From positions 1-32,386 of the forward strand of contig JAWAXC010000012.1 in the NCBI GenBank assembly GCA_038897115.1: 32,386 nucleotides of DNA, written 5' to 3'. Position numbers and translations under genes: made by a program. This DNA is from Sulfolobales archaeon. Its GTDB lineage: Archaea; Thermoproteota; Thermoprotei_A; Sulfolobales; AG1. The notes under the pieces were generated by a model. That model had not been told where the DNA came from, ran no database searches, and worked only from the letters and a program-made list of their open reading frames with translations. Positions 16,065-23,410 of this stretch are shown here, piece after piece; the first letter of the stretch is position 1, and every line of letters begins with the position of its first letter.

Positions 16065-16535
16065 ATGGCTGGTGATATAGAGAGTATAAGATCCCAAATG
16101 TATCTTGCGCTTGTACTTATGTTTCTTAAAGAGCCTAATGCTCTGAGAGGTGGAAAAGATCTGGGGTTGGATCTATCTGATTGCGATACCAACTCTTTGA
16201 AGGCCTCTATTCTAAGAGTAGATCTAGATCCTGTAACAAGAGGGCTTATTAGAAGTGCTATCAGGGAGTTTTATGATAACTATGGTTATATCGCCATGAG
16301 TGATCCAGATAGCTTGGTGACAATGCTAGCATTTATGGCCCAGCTTTCAAAGCGAAGAGATAGAGAAGCTCTTCTAGCTCAAATTAGATTTCTAAACGTA
16401 CACCTGATACCTCTTATCAAGAAAGCTATAGAGCTAGGGACATGTCCACAGCTCAAGGAAGTTCTTAGATTAATCGAGGAGGATGTAGATATACTCAAAT
16501 CTATGCTGGATAATACTAGTACTGATACTGACTAA
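16065..16535 (+). CDS. TorD/NarJ-like redox-enzyme maturation chaperone
   Basis: This is a 156-residue soluble all-helical protein. It has a helical start (RSQMYLALVLMFLKEP), a central EFYDNYGYIAM segment and a late QIRFLNVHLIPLIKKA motif that resembles the Q-x2-FL-x2-HL signature of TorD/DmsD/NarJ chaperones. These bind the twin-arginine leader and apo-form of molybdenum enzymes until cofactor insertion. It is shorter than most members (about 180-220 residues). The divergent position beside a Tat-targeted Mo-enzyme operon strongly supports the role: its client is probably the TtrA-like subunit. The assignment rests on this motif and context, so an unrelated helical protein is possible. Confidence 0.65.
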   Translation: MAGDIESIRSQMYLALVLMFLKEPNALRGGKDLGLDLSDCDTNSLKASILRVDLDPVTRGLIRSAIREFYDNYGYIAMSDPDSLVTMLAFMAQLSKRRDREALLAQIRFLNVHLIPLIKKAIELGTCPQLKEVLRLIEEDVDILKSMLDNTSTDTD

Positions 16536-16648
16536 ATATAGGATAGATCTGTGATCTATGCTTCAGCTACTTGAATATTCAGTAGCTATATCGATGGAAC
16601 ATATTTCCTTATATTAGCTCTGAGAACATATTATATTGAGGGATCGAT

Positions 16649-17452
16649 ATGGATGGTGCTATGATAGCGTTTATAATAGCTATATTGATAATAGTTCTAC
16701 CCTTTCTCGCAGCATCTATAAAGATTGTGAGGGAATATGAGAGAGCCGTGATCTTCAGGCTTGGAAGGCTTAAGGGGGCTGCTGGCCCAGGTATATTCTT
16801 TATAATACCCATTGTTGATAAGCTCTTCAAGGTGGATCTTAGGATAAACACTGTTGACTTTCCAAAGCAGAATGTGATTACCAAGGATAATGTGAGCATC
16901 CTTGTTGACGCCGTTGTATACTATAGGGTCGAGGATCCTGTGAAAGCTGTGGTGAGGGTTGCTAACTATAACTACGCTGTGATCCAGCTTGCTATGACGA
17001 CTCTAAGGGATGTGATAGGTACTGTGGAGCTCGACGAGCTCCTAGCACATAGGGAGGAGATTAGCAAGAGGATCCAGAGGATCGTTGATGAGATCACAGA
17101 GCCTTGGGGGATAAAGATTGTTGCCGTGACTATAAAGGATATAGTGCTCCCAGAGGATCTTGTGAGGGCTATATCTATGCAGGCCCAGGCTGAGAGGATT
17201 AGAAGGGCTAGGATCATAGAGTCTGAGGGGGAGAGGCAGGCCGCTGCTATAATAGCTGAGGCAGCAAAGATCTATGCTAATAATCCTATAGCTATTAGGC
17301 TTAGAGAGCTCCAAACACTTGTGGAGGTTGCTAAGGAGAAGAACATGGTCCTCATAGCAGATACACTGAGATCCGATCTCTCGAGCCTAGCATATCAGTT
17401 GGCAGCGGCATCACTAGGAAAAGGCGCCCAGGAGCAGGGCAAGCAGCCATGA
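16649..17452 (+). CDS. stomatin/prohibitin-like SPFH membrane protein
   Basis: This is a 267-residue protein with one N-terminal membrane helix (about 5-24), then an SPFH domain (REYERAVIFRLGRLKGAAGPGIFFIIP at 28-54, ending near residue 190) and a C-terminal coiled coil rich in Ala/Glu/Arg (about 185-245). Stomatins oligomerise on the membrane and organise lipid domains; in archaea the C-terminus is a known substrate of the partner serine protease encoded next door. The ATG is preceded by GAGGGAT, with a TTATATT box near 16611. Its stop overlaps the protease start by four bases. Confidence 0.9.
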   Translation: MDGAMIAFIIAILIIVLPFLAASIKIVREYERAVIFRLGRLKGAAGPGIFFIIPIVDKLFKVDLRINTVDFPKQNVITKDNVSILVDAVVYYRVEDPVKAVVRVANYNYAVIQLAMTTLRDVIGTVELDELLAHREEISKRIQRIVDEITEPWGIKIVAVTIKDIVLPEDLVRAISMQAQAERIRRARIIESEGERQAAAIIAEAAKIYANNPIAIRLRELQTLVEVAKEKNMVLIADTLRSDLSSLAYQLAAASLGKGAQEQGKQP

Positions 17453-18798
17453 AGAGGATCCTCTTAACCCATAGAGATTTTTACATAGCATCACTAGCGC
17501 TCATATTTATAACACTAGCCATAGCCATACAAGCTATAGTAGCTAGCGCCCAGCCCCAAGGCGGGCAATATGTTGTTAAACAGGCTATTGTAGCCACTAT
17601 AAGGGGTACTGTGGATCAGGGGATGAAGAGATATATACAGGATCTAATAGATAGGGCGTACAAAGAAAACGCAGCATTGATACTAGACGTCCAATCCCCA
17701 GGAGGCTTTCTAGGAGATACAATGGATATAGCAGATGCTATATTCAACTCAAAGGCGCCAGTGATTGGATATGCATCGGGAGATAGCTTTAGCGGGGCAA
17801 CCCTCATATTGGTTCCTGTACACATCTTAGCCGTGAACCCCAGAGCCCTTGTTGGAGATGCCCAGCCAGTAACGATAGACCAGACTGGGAGGCTTGTACC
17901 AATCACGGAGCCTAAGATAATCAATCCATTGGTTAAGAAGTTCACAGACTATGCATCCCAGAGGGGTAGGAACTCTACCTTAGTTGCCATGTTCATACTC
18001 AACGCCACTGTGGTAAATGGTGAGGAGGCTGTTAGGCTACACTTCGCAGATCTAACTGCTAGCAGTCTAGACGAGCTGGTTGAAAAGATAAGGGGTAGGG
18101 TTGTAAATACAACAGCCGGTAGCTATAGGCTGGAGATAGATAGCATATCACAGGCCGGTGATTGCTTCAGCTGCAGGATCCTAAGCTTCTTCTCAGACCC
18201 AACTGTTAGTAGCATCATGCTCACCATAGGGATATTCAGCGCTATATTCGCCATATCCTCCGGCCACCTAATAGCCCTCCCAGTAGCCCTGGTATTCATA
18301 ATACTAGGGCTGGTTGGTGCAGGGCTCCAAGTTGATCTACTGACCATGGCTTTGATCTTGATAGGAGCATCATTCATAGTGGCAGGCTTCGCAATAGGGC
18401 ATGCAGACGGCGGGATCCTGATGACAGCCGGGGCTGTTATGATAGCCCTTGGAGCTGCCCTGCTACCAGTCACGGGGAGGGAGATCCTTATAGCTGGGTC
18501 AAGCGGCTTTCTAACCACAATATATGGCTTCTCCCTAGGCGTGGGAATAGCCTCAGCAACTGTGGGCGGTATTGTGGCTTGGCAGCTTGTCCTGCTTAGG
18601 AGGAGGAGATCAGAGATATTCGAGATCGTGGGTAAGGAGGGTGTGGCTAAAGAGGATATAGAGCCTGGTAGAGAGGGCTACGTTCTTGTCGAGGGAGAGC
18701 TCTGGAGAGCAGTGTCTAAGGAGCCCATAAAGGCTGGAGACCCTATAGTCGTTATAGGTAAGAAGGGCTTCCTCCTAGAGGTTAAGAAGAAGACATAG
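17449..18798 (+). CDS. NfeD-family membrane serine protease (stomatin-cleaving type)
   Basis: This is a 449-residue protein. An N-terminal hydrophobic segment (about 11-33) precedes a ClpP-like protease domain (about 43-230) with a Ser-Lys dyad: Ser115 in GDSFSGATL and Lys156 in TEPKIINP. Their spacing of 41 residues equals that of the characterised Pyrococcus PH1510 protease. Four or five membrane helices follow (about 243-370), and a C-terminal NfeD OB-fold domain (about 385-449) ends the protein. It is predicted to cut the C-terminal region of the neighbouring stomatin, and is co-translated with it (ATGA overlap). Confidence 0.88.
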   Translation: MKRILLTHRDFYIASLALIFITLAIAIQAIVASAQPQGGQYVVKQAIVATIRGTVDQGMKRYIQDLIDRAYKENAALILDVQSPGGFLGDTMDIADAIFNSKAPVIGYASGDSFSGATLILVPVHILAVNPRALVGDAQPVTIDQTGRLVPITEPKIINPLVKKFTDYASQRGRNSTLVAMFILNATVVNGEEAVRLHFADLTASSLDELVEKIRGRVVNTTAGSYRLEIDSISQAGDCFSCRILSFFSDPTVSSIMLTIGIFSAIFAISSGHLIALPVALVFIILGLVGAGLQVDLLTMALILIGASFIVAGFAIGHADGGILMTAGAVMIALGAALLPVTGREILIAGSSGFLTTIYGFSLGVGIASATVGGIVAWQLVLLRRRRSEIFEIVGKEGVAKEDIEPGREGYVLVEGELWRAVSKEPIKAGDPIVVIGKKGFLLEVKKKT

Positions 18799-18819
18799 CA
18801 ACACAGATGGGATCTAGCT

Positions 18820-19515
18820 GTGGGCTGTGGAAACACTCTAGAGCTCCTTGCAATGAGGATCATAGGGTGCTCGCTATGCCCGAGGCTCTCCAGATATAGA
18901 GTAGAGGTTGCGAAGAAATATAGCGGGGAGAGCTTCTGGTCCAAACCAGTACCGGGCTATGGAGACCCGATGGCAAGGGTATTCGTAGCCGGTTTAGCCC
19001 CAGCAGCTAGGGGCGGGAATAGAACTGGCAGGGTTTTCACAGGGGATGAAACTAGCAATAACCTTATGAGAGCTCTATACGATGCTGGCTATGCGAATCA
19101 GCCATACTCAATCTCGAAGGATGATAGTCTCATCCTAAGAGATATATATCTAACAGCCTCCGTCAAGTGTGTTCCTCCGGAGAATAGGCCTACCAAGGAG
19201 GAGATTCTGAACTGCTCCAACTACCTGGTAGAGGAGATAAGGATCCTAGGGAGAGCCAGGGTTTTCATAGCCCTTGGAAGGATAGCCTGGGAGGCTCTGA
19301 AACACGCGATAGGCATAGCGCTGGGAGCATCTATCCCGAACTATAGATTCTACCATGGTGCTGAGTATATGGTTAACACTATGCTGAGGGGGAGCGTATG
19401 GCTTATAGCCTCTTACCATCCAAGCCCTAGGAATATGAAGACCGGGAGGCTCTCCCACGAGATGCTTGTTAGCATCTTTAGAAGGGCTAGGGAGCTAGCT
19501 GATCTTTATCCATAG
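18820..19515 (+). CDS. uracil-DNA glycosylase, family 5 (UDGb)
   Basis: This is a 231-residue DNA repair enzyme that removes uracil and some deaminated purines. Motif 1 is GLAPAARGGNRTGRVFTGD (58-76), lacking the polar activating residue of other families as expected for UDGb; motif 2 is ASYHPSPRN with His200. Four cysteines (17, 20, 117 and 132) should hold a [4Fe-4S] cluster. The GTG at 18820 is the longest start; TTG at 18841 is also possible. It lies 21 bases after the NfeD gene, and its 3' end overlaps the convergent tRNA thiolase gene by 29 bases. Confidence 0.88.
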   Translation: MGCGNTLELLAMRIIGCSLCPRLSRYRVEVAKKYSGESFWSKPVPGYGDPMARVFVAGLAPAARGGNRTGRVFTGDETSNNLMRALYDAGYANQPYSISKDDSLILRDIYLTASVKCVPPENRPTKEEILNCSNYLVEEIRILGRARVFIALGRIAWEALKHAIGIALGASIPNYRFYHGAEYMVNTMLRGSVWLIASYHPSPRNMKTGRLSHEMLVSIFRRARELADLYP

Positions 19516-20491
19516 GGCTAGACCCTTTGATTCTCGGTAGAGCAGCAGCCCTTGCCTCTCCAAGGGTTTTTAGCTGTAGCTCGCATGACTTGCATATAGC
19601 CCTCCCAGGCGATGTTGGCTCGCCGCATATGGTGCATTCCCCCAGCTCGATCCTCCTATCTACTTTTGATGGGTTGAACGTTACGTCGAACCATTCTAGC
19701 AGCCTTAGCATTGTCCCTGGTTTTCTCGACTCTATCTCGTAGATCATATCCCTTATCCTGACCCTGAGGGATGGGAAATACTCTAGATAGGGGCATTCAA
19801 CCTCCTGTGGCTTGTAACCTGCTAGATATGCGTATTTAGCTGTCTCCCACTCATAGATCTTCCTCAGAGGCTTTATCTTGGGTATGAATAGCTTGGATAG
19901 CCTTGGTCTTAGTGGGTGGTTCATGTAGAGCCTATCTATATCCCCCCTCATAATGTTTATCAATATAGTCTGTGCCTCGTCATCCAGGTTATGGGCTGTG
20001 GCTACCTTATCATATCCAAGCTCCCTCGCAACTATATTTATACTCTTCCTCCTATGGATCCCACAGTATGTGCATGGCGATATCTTAACGCCACCCGCAA
20101 TTGATCTTTTAACCATATCATCCACCGAAGCACCCCAGAGATCTTTTATCGAGACTATATGGATCTCAACCCCCCTTTCAGAGGCATACCTCTTGATCTC
20201 CTCGAGATGCTCAGCCCTGTTATAACCCTCTATACCCTCCACAACCGTTACCCCTCCCAGCCTAGAGGGATCGTAGATCTGGGATAGTATGTCTAGAAGC
20301 ACAAAGCTATCCTTACCGCCCGAGACCCCAACTAGGATCCTCTCACCATATCTTATCATATTATATCTGAAAATCTCCCTCGCAACCCTAGCAACTATAT
20401 TCGATATAAAGCAGGATCTGCAGAGCCTATAGCCGGTATGGGGTTGATGCACAACGGCCTCTCTAGAGCCACATATTGTGCAGCGCGGCAT
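19487..20491 (-). CDS. TtuA/Ncs6-family tRNA 2-thiolation enzyme
   Basis: This 334-residue ATP pyrophosphatase adenylates and thiolates a tRNA uridine (position 54 in TtuA, 34 in Ncs6; which one cannot be told here). An N-terminal zinc site is made by CTIC and CRSC (Cys4, 7, 24 and 27). The PP-loop is VSGGKDS (56-62). Cys140 and Cys143 (SPCTYCG) with Cys233 (VECPYL) match the residues that hold the catalytic [4Fe-4S] cluster in TtuA. A second zinc finger (CTIC...CKSC) closes the protein. The ATG has GGTAGGA directly upstream. The last 29 bases overlap the end of the UDG gene on the other strand. Confidence 0.88.
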   Translation of the reverse strand: MPRCTICGSREAVVHQPHTGYRLCRSCFISNIVARVAREIFRYNMIRYGERILVGVSGGKDSFVLLDILSQIYDPSRLGGVTVVEGIEGYNRAEHLEEIKRYASERGVEIHIVSIKDLWGASVDDMVKRSIAGGVKISPCTYCGIHRRKSINIVARELGYDKVATAHNLDDEAQTILINIMRGDIDRLYMNHPLRPRLSKLFIPKIKPLRKIYEWETAKYAYLAGYKPQEVECPYLEYFPSLRVRIRDMIYEIESRKPGTMLRLLEWFDVTFNPSKVDRRIELGECTICGEPTSPGRAICKSCELQLKTLGEARAAALPRIKGSSPMDKDQLAP

Positions 20492-20558
20492 TCCTACCTA
20501 GTGGTATAGGCTTAGAAGCAATATAGAGTTGCTTAGACACCTAATACGGAGGTGCTGG

Positions 20559-21173
20559 GTGTCACCAAAGGTAGATCCATCTATATGGGCTAGGGATAGG
20601 GATAGGGCTTATAGAAGGATGATCAGGGATCTATATATAGGCTATCTAGACCCTGGTGTGAAGGACATACTAGAGGATCTATTTGGGATGGATGGTTATT
20701 ATCCGACTAGCTCATGCATAGGGAGGATCGTTGCTATAGATGCTCCAACACCTTGGAGGAGGAGGGATTCCCATGTAGTTATGAAGAAACACTCAGAGAT
20801 CATGGTTGAAGAGGTTGAAGAGCTATTGAGGATCCCGGTGATAAACATATTATGGCTAATAGCGAGCGGCCCCATATTCCATGTAATAGCTAGAACACCT
20901 AGGCATGCCCTCGCACTTCTGAAGAAGGCTAGGGAGGCGGGGTTCAAGCATAGCGGGTTACTAGCATCGAGTAGAAGGGGGTACCTGGTGGAGCTGGTCA
21001 CAGGTATATGGGTAGATATTCCGATCAAGACAGCTGATAGGATCCTTATAAACAGGTCAGAGGTTAAAGCGATAGTGGATATGCTTAACAACGCATTGAG
21101 GGAGGGGAGGGAGAGGCTATTATCTCTAAAAAAGATCTTGAAGGAGCTAGCTCTCTCGACATCTAATCAATAG
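20559..21173 (+). CDS. taw3: TYW3-type wybutosine methyltransferase (Taw3)
   Basis: The 204-residue protein catalyses N4 methylation of 4-demethylwyosine at tRNA-Phe position 37, using S-adenosylmethionine. The family motif TSSCIGRIVAI (about 50-60) is followed by DAPTPWRRRDSHVVMKKH. Start: an in-frame TTG exists at 20529, but GGAGGTG at 20548-20554 sits four bases before the GTG at 20559, which gives the typical length. It is divergent from the TtuA/Ncs6 gene, so two tRNA-modification genes share one promoter region. Its 3' end overlaps the RAM-domain gene by 11 bases in convergent orientation. Confidence 0.88.
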   Translation: MSPKVDPSIWARDRDRAYRRMIRDLYIGYLDPGVKDILEDLFGMDGYYPTSSCIGRIVAIDAPTPWRRRDSHVVMKKHSEIMVEEVEELLRIPVINILWLIASGPIFHVIARTPRHALALLKKAREAGFKHSGLLASSRRGYLVELVTGIWVDIPIKTADRILINRSEVKAIVDMLNNALREGRERLLSLKKILKELALSTSNQ

Positions 21174-21390
21174 CTATGAGAGTTACTGTTCTCACAACAC
21201 CCTCTACCCTGTGGATTCCCTCAACCACTATCCTCTTAACCTCCTCCAGATCCCGAGCCTCCACCTTGCATATAACATCATATTCACCAGTTACAGAGTG
21301 GGCCTCAACAACCCCTTTCAACGCTCTAACCTTGCTCAGCACATCCCCCACTCTACCTACCTGAACCTGTATAAGGACATACACGATCAT
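21163..21390 (-). CDS. stand-alone RAM (Lrp/AsnC ligand-binding) domain protein
   Basis: The 75-residue product is one alpha-beta RAM domain with no DNA-binding helix-turn-helix. It starts MIVYVLIQVQVG and includes VTGEYDVICKVEA and a final VVRTVTLIAID strand, as in ligand-binding domains of Lrp-type regulators. Such single-domain forms oligomerise and can bind amino acids or modulate partner Lrp proteins; here the ligand is unknown. A TATA-like GAATATTTTA sequence lies about 40 bases upstream (near 21425-21434), next to the end of the BtpA-like gene. Confidence 0.85.
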   Translation of the reverse strand: MIVYVLIQVQVGRVGDVLSKVRALKGVVEAHSVTGEYDVICKVEARDLEEVKRIVVEGIHRVEGVVRTVTLIAID

Positions 21391-21437
21391 TTTGAGCCCT
21401 CATATCCAATTTCTATGGGGAGGTAAAATATTCAGCC

Positions 21438-22268
21438 CTATAGGGATCGTATTTTCTCTATAAACCTCCTAGCCCTCTCCAGATCCAGGGGTTTCCCGGC
21501 TTTGCCGCCCTCCCTAATATATGATCCCACTATAACCCCGTCTGAATATCTAGCTAGCTTCTCTATATTCTCAGGCGATGCCCCGCTCCCAACTAGGACG
21601 GGGACTGATGAGTTCTTCTTAACAATCTTTAGAAAATCTATAGAAGGGGGCTCCCCTGTTCTCAGCCCCGTGACTATTAGGGCGTCGGCGCCTCCCCTTT
21701 CCACATAGTCTCTAACTAGCTCCCCTAGATAGTCCTGGAGCCCCTCAGATGCTCCAACCCTTCTAATCAATGCCTCAGACTCTATTATTGATAGCACGTA
21801 GTTCAGGCTAACAGCGTGTTTAACAGCTATGTCAGCATATACCTTGACCCCAGGGTAGTTCCTCCTTATAGTCGAGAGTCTGGGGGCCTCGGGCTCTATG
21901 ATCCCTGAATCCGATACTATGGTCTCGATCAGAGAGTTAACCCTTATAAACCTAGCTCCAGAGGCAACTGCTATTGAGTATGCCTCTCTCCCAGAGTTCC
22001 TCAGCATGTTAACGCCAACCTCCAGAGATGTTGATCTCACAACTTCCCTCACCACAATGCTCATAGATGATATTGCAAGGGGGTCTAGAACCCTCTTCCT
22101 ATACGGGTGATCCCTGAAGTTCTCCACGATAATGGCATTGTATCCAAGCCCTTCGAGGATCTTTGCTTCTGAAGTAGCCCTCTCAACTATCTCCTCAACA
22201 CCGTGCTCAGCCCTCGAAGCTATATATGGTAGCCTCGGGAGATGAATAACAGCTATAGCCCTATAGAT
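21438..22268 (-). CDS. BtpA-family protein (TIM-barrel, PSI-biogenesis-like)
   Basis: This is a TIM-barrel protein of about 276 residues. Family features are VIHLPRLP near the N-terminus, NAIIVENF, and a C-terminal VPVLVGSGASPENIEKLA and DGVIVGSYI phosphate-binding region. BtpA was described in cyanobacterial photosystem I assembly, but archaeal members must do something else, probably on a phosphosugar or nucleotide; no substrate is established. The first canonical in-frame start, GTG at 22127, would remove the conserved first 47 residues. The frame upstream is open to a TAG but has no ATG, GTG or TTG; an ATC at 22268, seven bases after GGATGGTG, is the best candidate. Alternatively, ATG at 22281 with a one-base shift would give MVFSH joined to YRAIAVIHL. 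Confidence 0.72.
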   Translation of the reverse strand: MYRAIAVIHLPRLPYIASRAEHGVEEIVERATSEAKILEGLGYNAIIVENFRDHPYRKRVLDPLAISSMSIVVREVVRSTSLEVGVNMLRNSGREAYSIAVASGARFIRVNSLIETIVSDSGIIEPEAPRLSTIRRNYPGVKVYADIAVKHAVSLNYVLSIIESEALIRRVGASEGLQDYLGELVRDYVERGGADALIVTGLRTGEPPSIDFLKIVKKNSSVPVLVGSGASPENIEKLARYSDGVIVGSYIREGGKAGKPLDLERARRFIEKIRSL

Positions 22269-22323
22269 GGCTAAACACCATCCACAGTTCTCCTATGAGA
22301 AATTTAACCGCCCTAGTGCTTTG

Positions 22324-22341
22324 AGGATCTCGTAAGATCCT
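22324..22341. repeat. perfect hairpin AGGATCT-CGTA-AGATCCT
   Basis: Seven-base arms surround a CGTA loop, 15-20 bases upstream of the likely TATA element of the BtpA-like gene (TTAAATTT near 22304). It could be a dimeric regulator site or a transcript hairpin. No T-run follows on either strand beyond two bases, so a terminator role is doubtful. Confidence 0.4.
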
Positions 22342-22454
22342 TTAGGATGATTGTTGAGCTATATATACTAGCTATTCCTCAGCTGGTTGGATTTTAAAGC
22401 CCGAGCCCGGGGATTAATTTTCTGCGGTAGCTCATTATATGTTAGGTATGTTAT

Positions 22455-22883
22455 TTGGAGAGATCCTCCGGATCTTCTGGGATCTCGATTAAGTTGAGAA
22501 GCATTGTGGAGGGCCGTGTAGAGGCTCCTATAGTGGTTGTTGATGACTATATATCATTCCTAGGAGAGCTAGATCCTAAGAGGGGTGTTCTGAGGAAGAA
22601 GGGCTATGAGGGTGTAGAGGTTGCAGGTAGGATCCTTGTGTTTAGAGGCTCTAGAGGCTCTACAGTAGCCCCATATATAATATATTCTGCCTGGAAGAGC
22701 GGTGTCGCCCCTGCAGCTATGGTTGTGACTAGGGCTGATCAGATAATTATAAGTGGGTGTGTGATAAGCAACATACCCCTTGGAGAGGCACGTGATCTCG
22801 ATGTCTCGTGGCTTAAGAAGTACTCTGGGAGGAGGGGTTTTCTAGATCTTGGTAATCGCGAGGGCGAGTTAGTGATTTTATAG
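22455..22883 (+). CDS. phosphomevalonate dehydratase small subunit (AcnX swivel, DUF126)
   Basis: This is a 142-residue swivel-domain protein of the aconitase X family. Family features are ISFLGELDPKRGVLR, then VAGRILVFRGSRGSTVAPY (active-site GSRGST loop) and a C-terminal APAAMVVTRADQIII. In archaea this small subunit pairs with a large one to dehydrate mevalonate 5-phosphate in the modified mevalonate route to isoprenoids (shown in Aeropyrum). The large subunit gene is not in this window. The start is uncertain: TTG at 22455 (used here) adds a Ser-rich tail, while TTG at 22494 (RSIVEGRVEAP) looks closer to family size. TATA-like elements lie at 22412-22420 and 22434-22441. Confidence 0.8.
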   Translation: MERSSGSSGISIKLRSIVEGRVEAPIVVVDDYISFLGELDPKRGVLRKKGYEGVEVAGRILVFRGSRGSTVAPYIIYSAWKSGVAPAAMVVTRADQIIISGCVISNIPLGEARDLDVSWLKKYSGRRGFLDLGNREGELVIL

Positions 22884-22939
22884 ATTTTATAGAGATTATT
22901 GGTTATATCCTTATGCTCTGTATCTCATATGATATCTCT

Positions 22940-23410
22940 CTATCTATTCTCTAAGCATTTCTCAGCACCCTTAATAGCTAGATCCGCTATTCTCTTTGCA
23001 ATCTCCTCAACCCCTATAAACCTATCCAGGATCTCTAGGAGTTTGCCGAGGGATACATCTGCCTGCCAGATCACATTGCTACCGCTATCCACGGGCTCGA
23101 TCCTTATGGTTAGATCTGCTTCGTAGCTGGATCCAGCTGCCTTCCCGCTAACCCTATACCTAGCTATATTCCCCTCCATCGATACTAGGGTTATTGTTAG
23201 TGTTGATGTTATGCTGCTTATCTCCGGTATGCCAGCATCTGATATATCGAGCCTAGCTCTAGCCCTTATGCTCCTATCATCTAGTTTCTCATAGCTTATA
23301 ACACCTGGTATGCACTCTGCGAATCTATTGGGTTTCTTCAGAAGCTCTATGAGATCCTCTGATCTGTGTTGGGATAGAAGCTCTCCCGAGATCCTCCTCA
23401 TAAGACCCAC
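22940..23410 (-). CDS. CoxG-like SRPBCC protein of the glycerol operon
   Basis: This is a 156-residue START/SRPBCC-fold protein of the CoxG (CO dehydrogenase subunit G) type. A long hydrophobic ligand cavity is expected; SQHRSEDLIELLKKPNRFAECIPGV and IEPVDSGSNVIWQADVS are typical of the family, and the C-terminus (EEIAKRIADLAIKGAEK) is an amphipathic helix. There is no CO dehydrogenase here. It overlaps the glycerol-3-phosphate dehydrogenase gene by 13 bases and is the third gene of the glp operon. From memory, a CoxG homologue in the Sulfolobus acidocaldarius glycerol cluster helps hold the dehydrogenase at the membrane, which would suit this position. Confidence 0.78.
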   Translation of the reverse strand: MGLMRRISGELLSQHRSEDLIELLKKPNRFAECIPGVISYEKLDDRSIRARARLDISDAGIPEISSITSTLTITLVSMEGNIARYRVSGKAAGSSYEADLTIRIEPVDSGSNVIWQADVSLGKLLEILDRFIGVEEIAKRIADLAIKGAEKCLENR

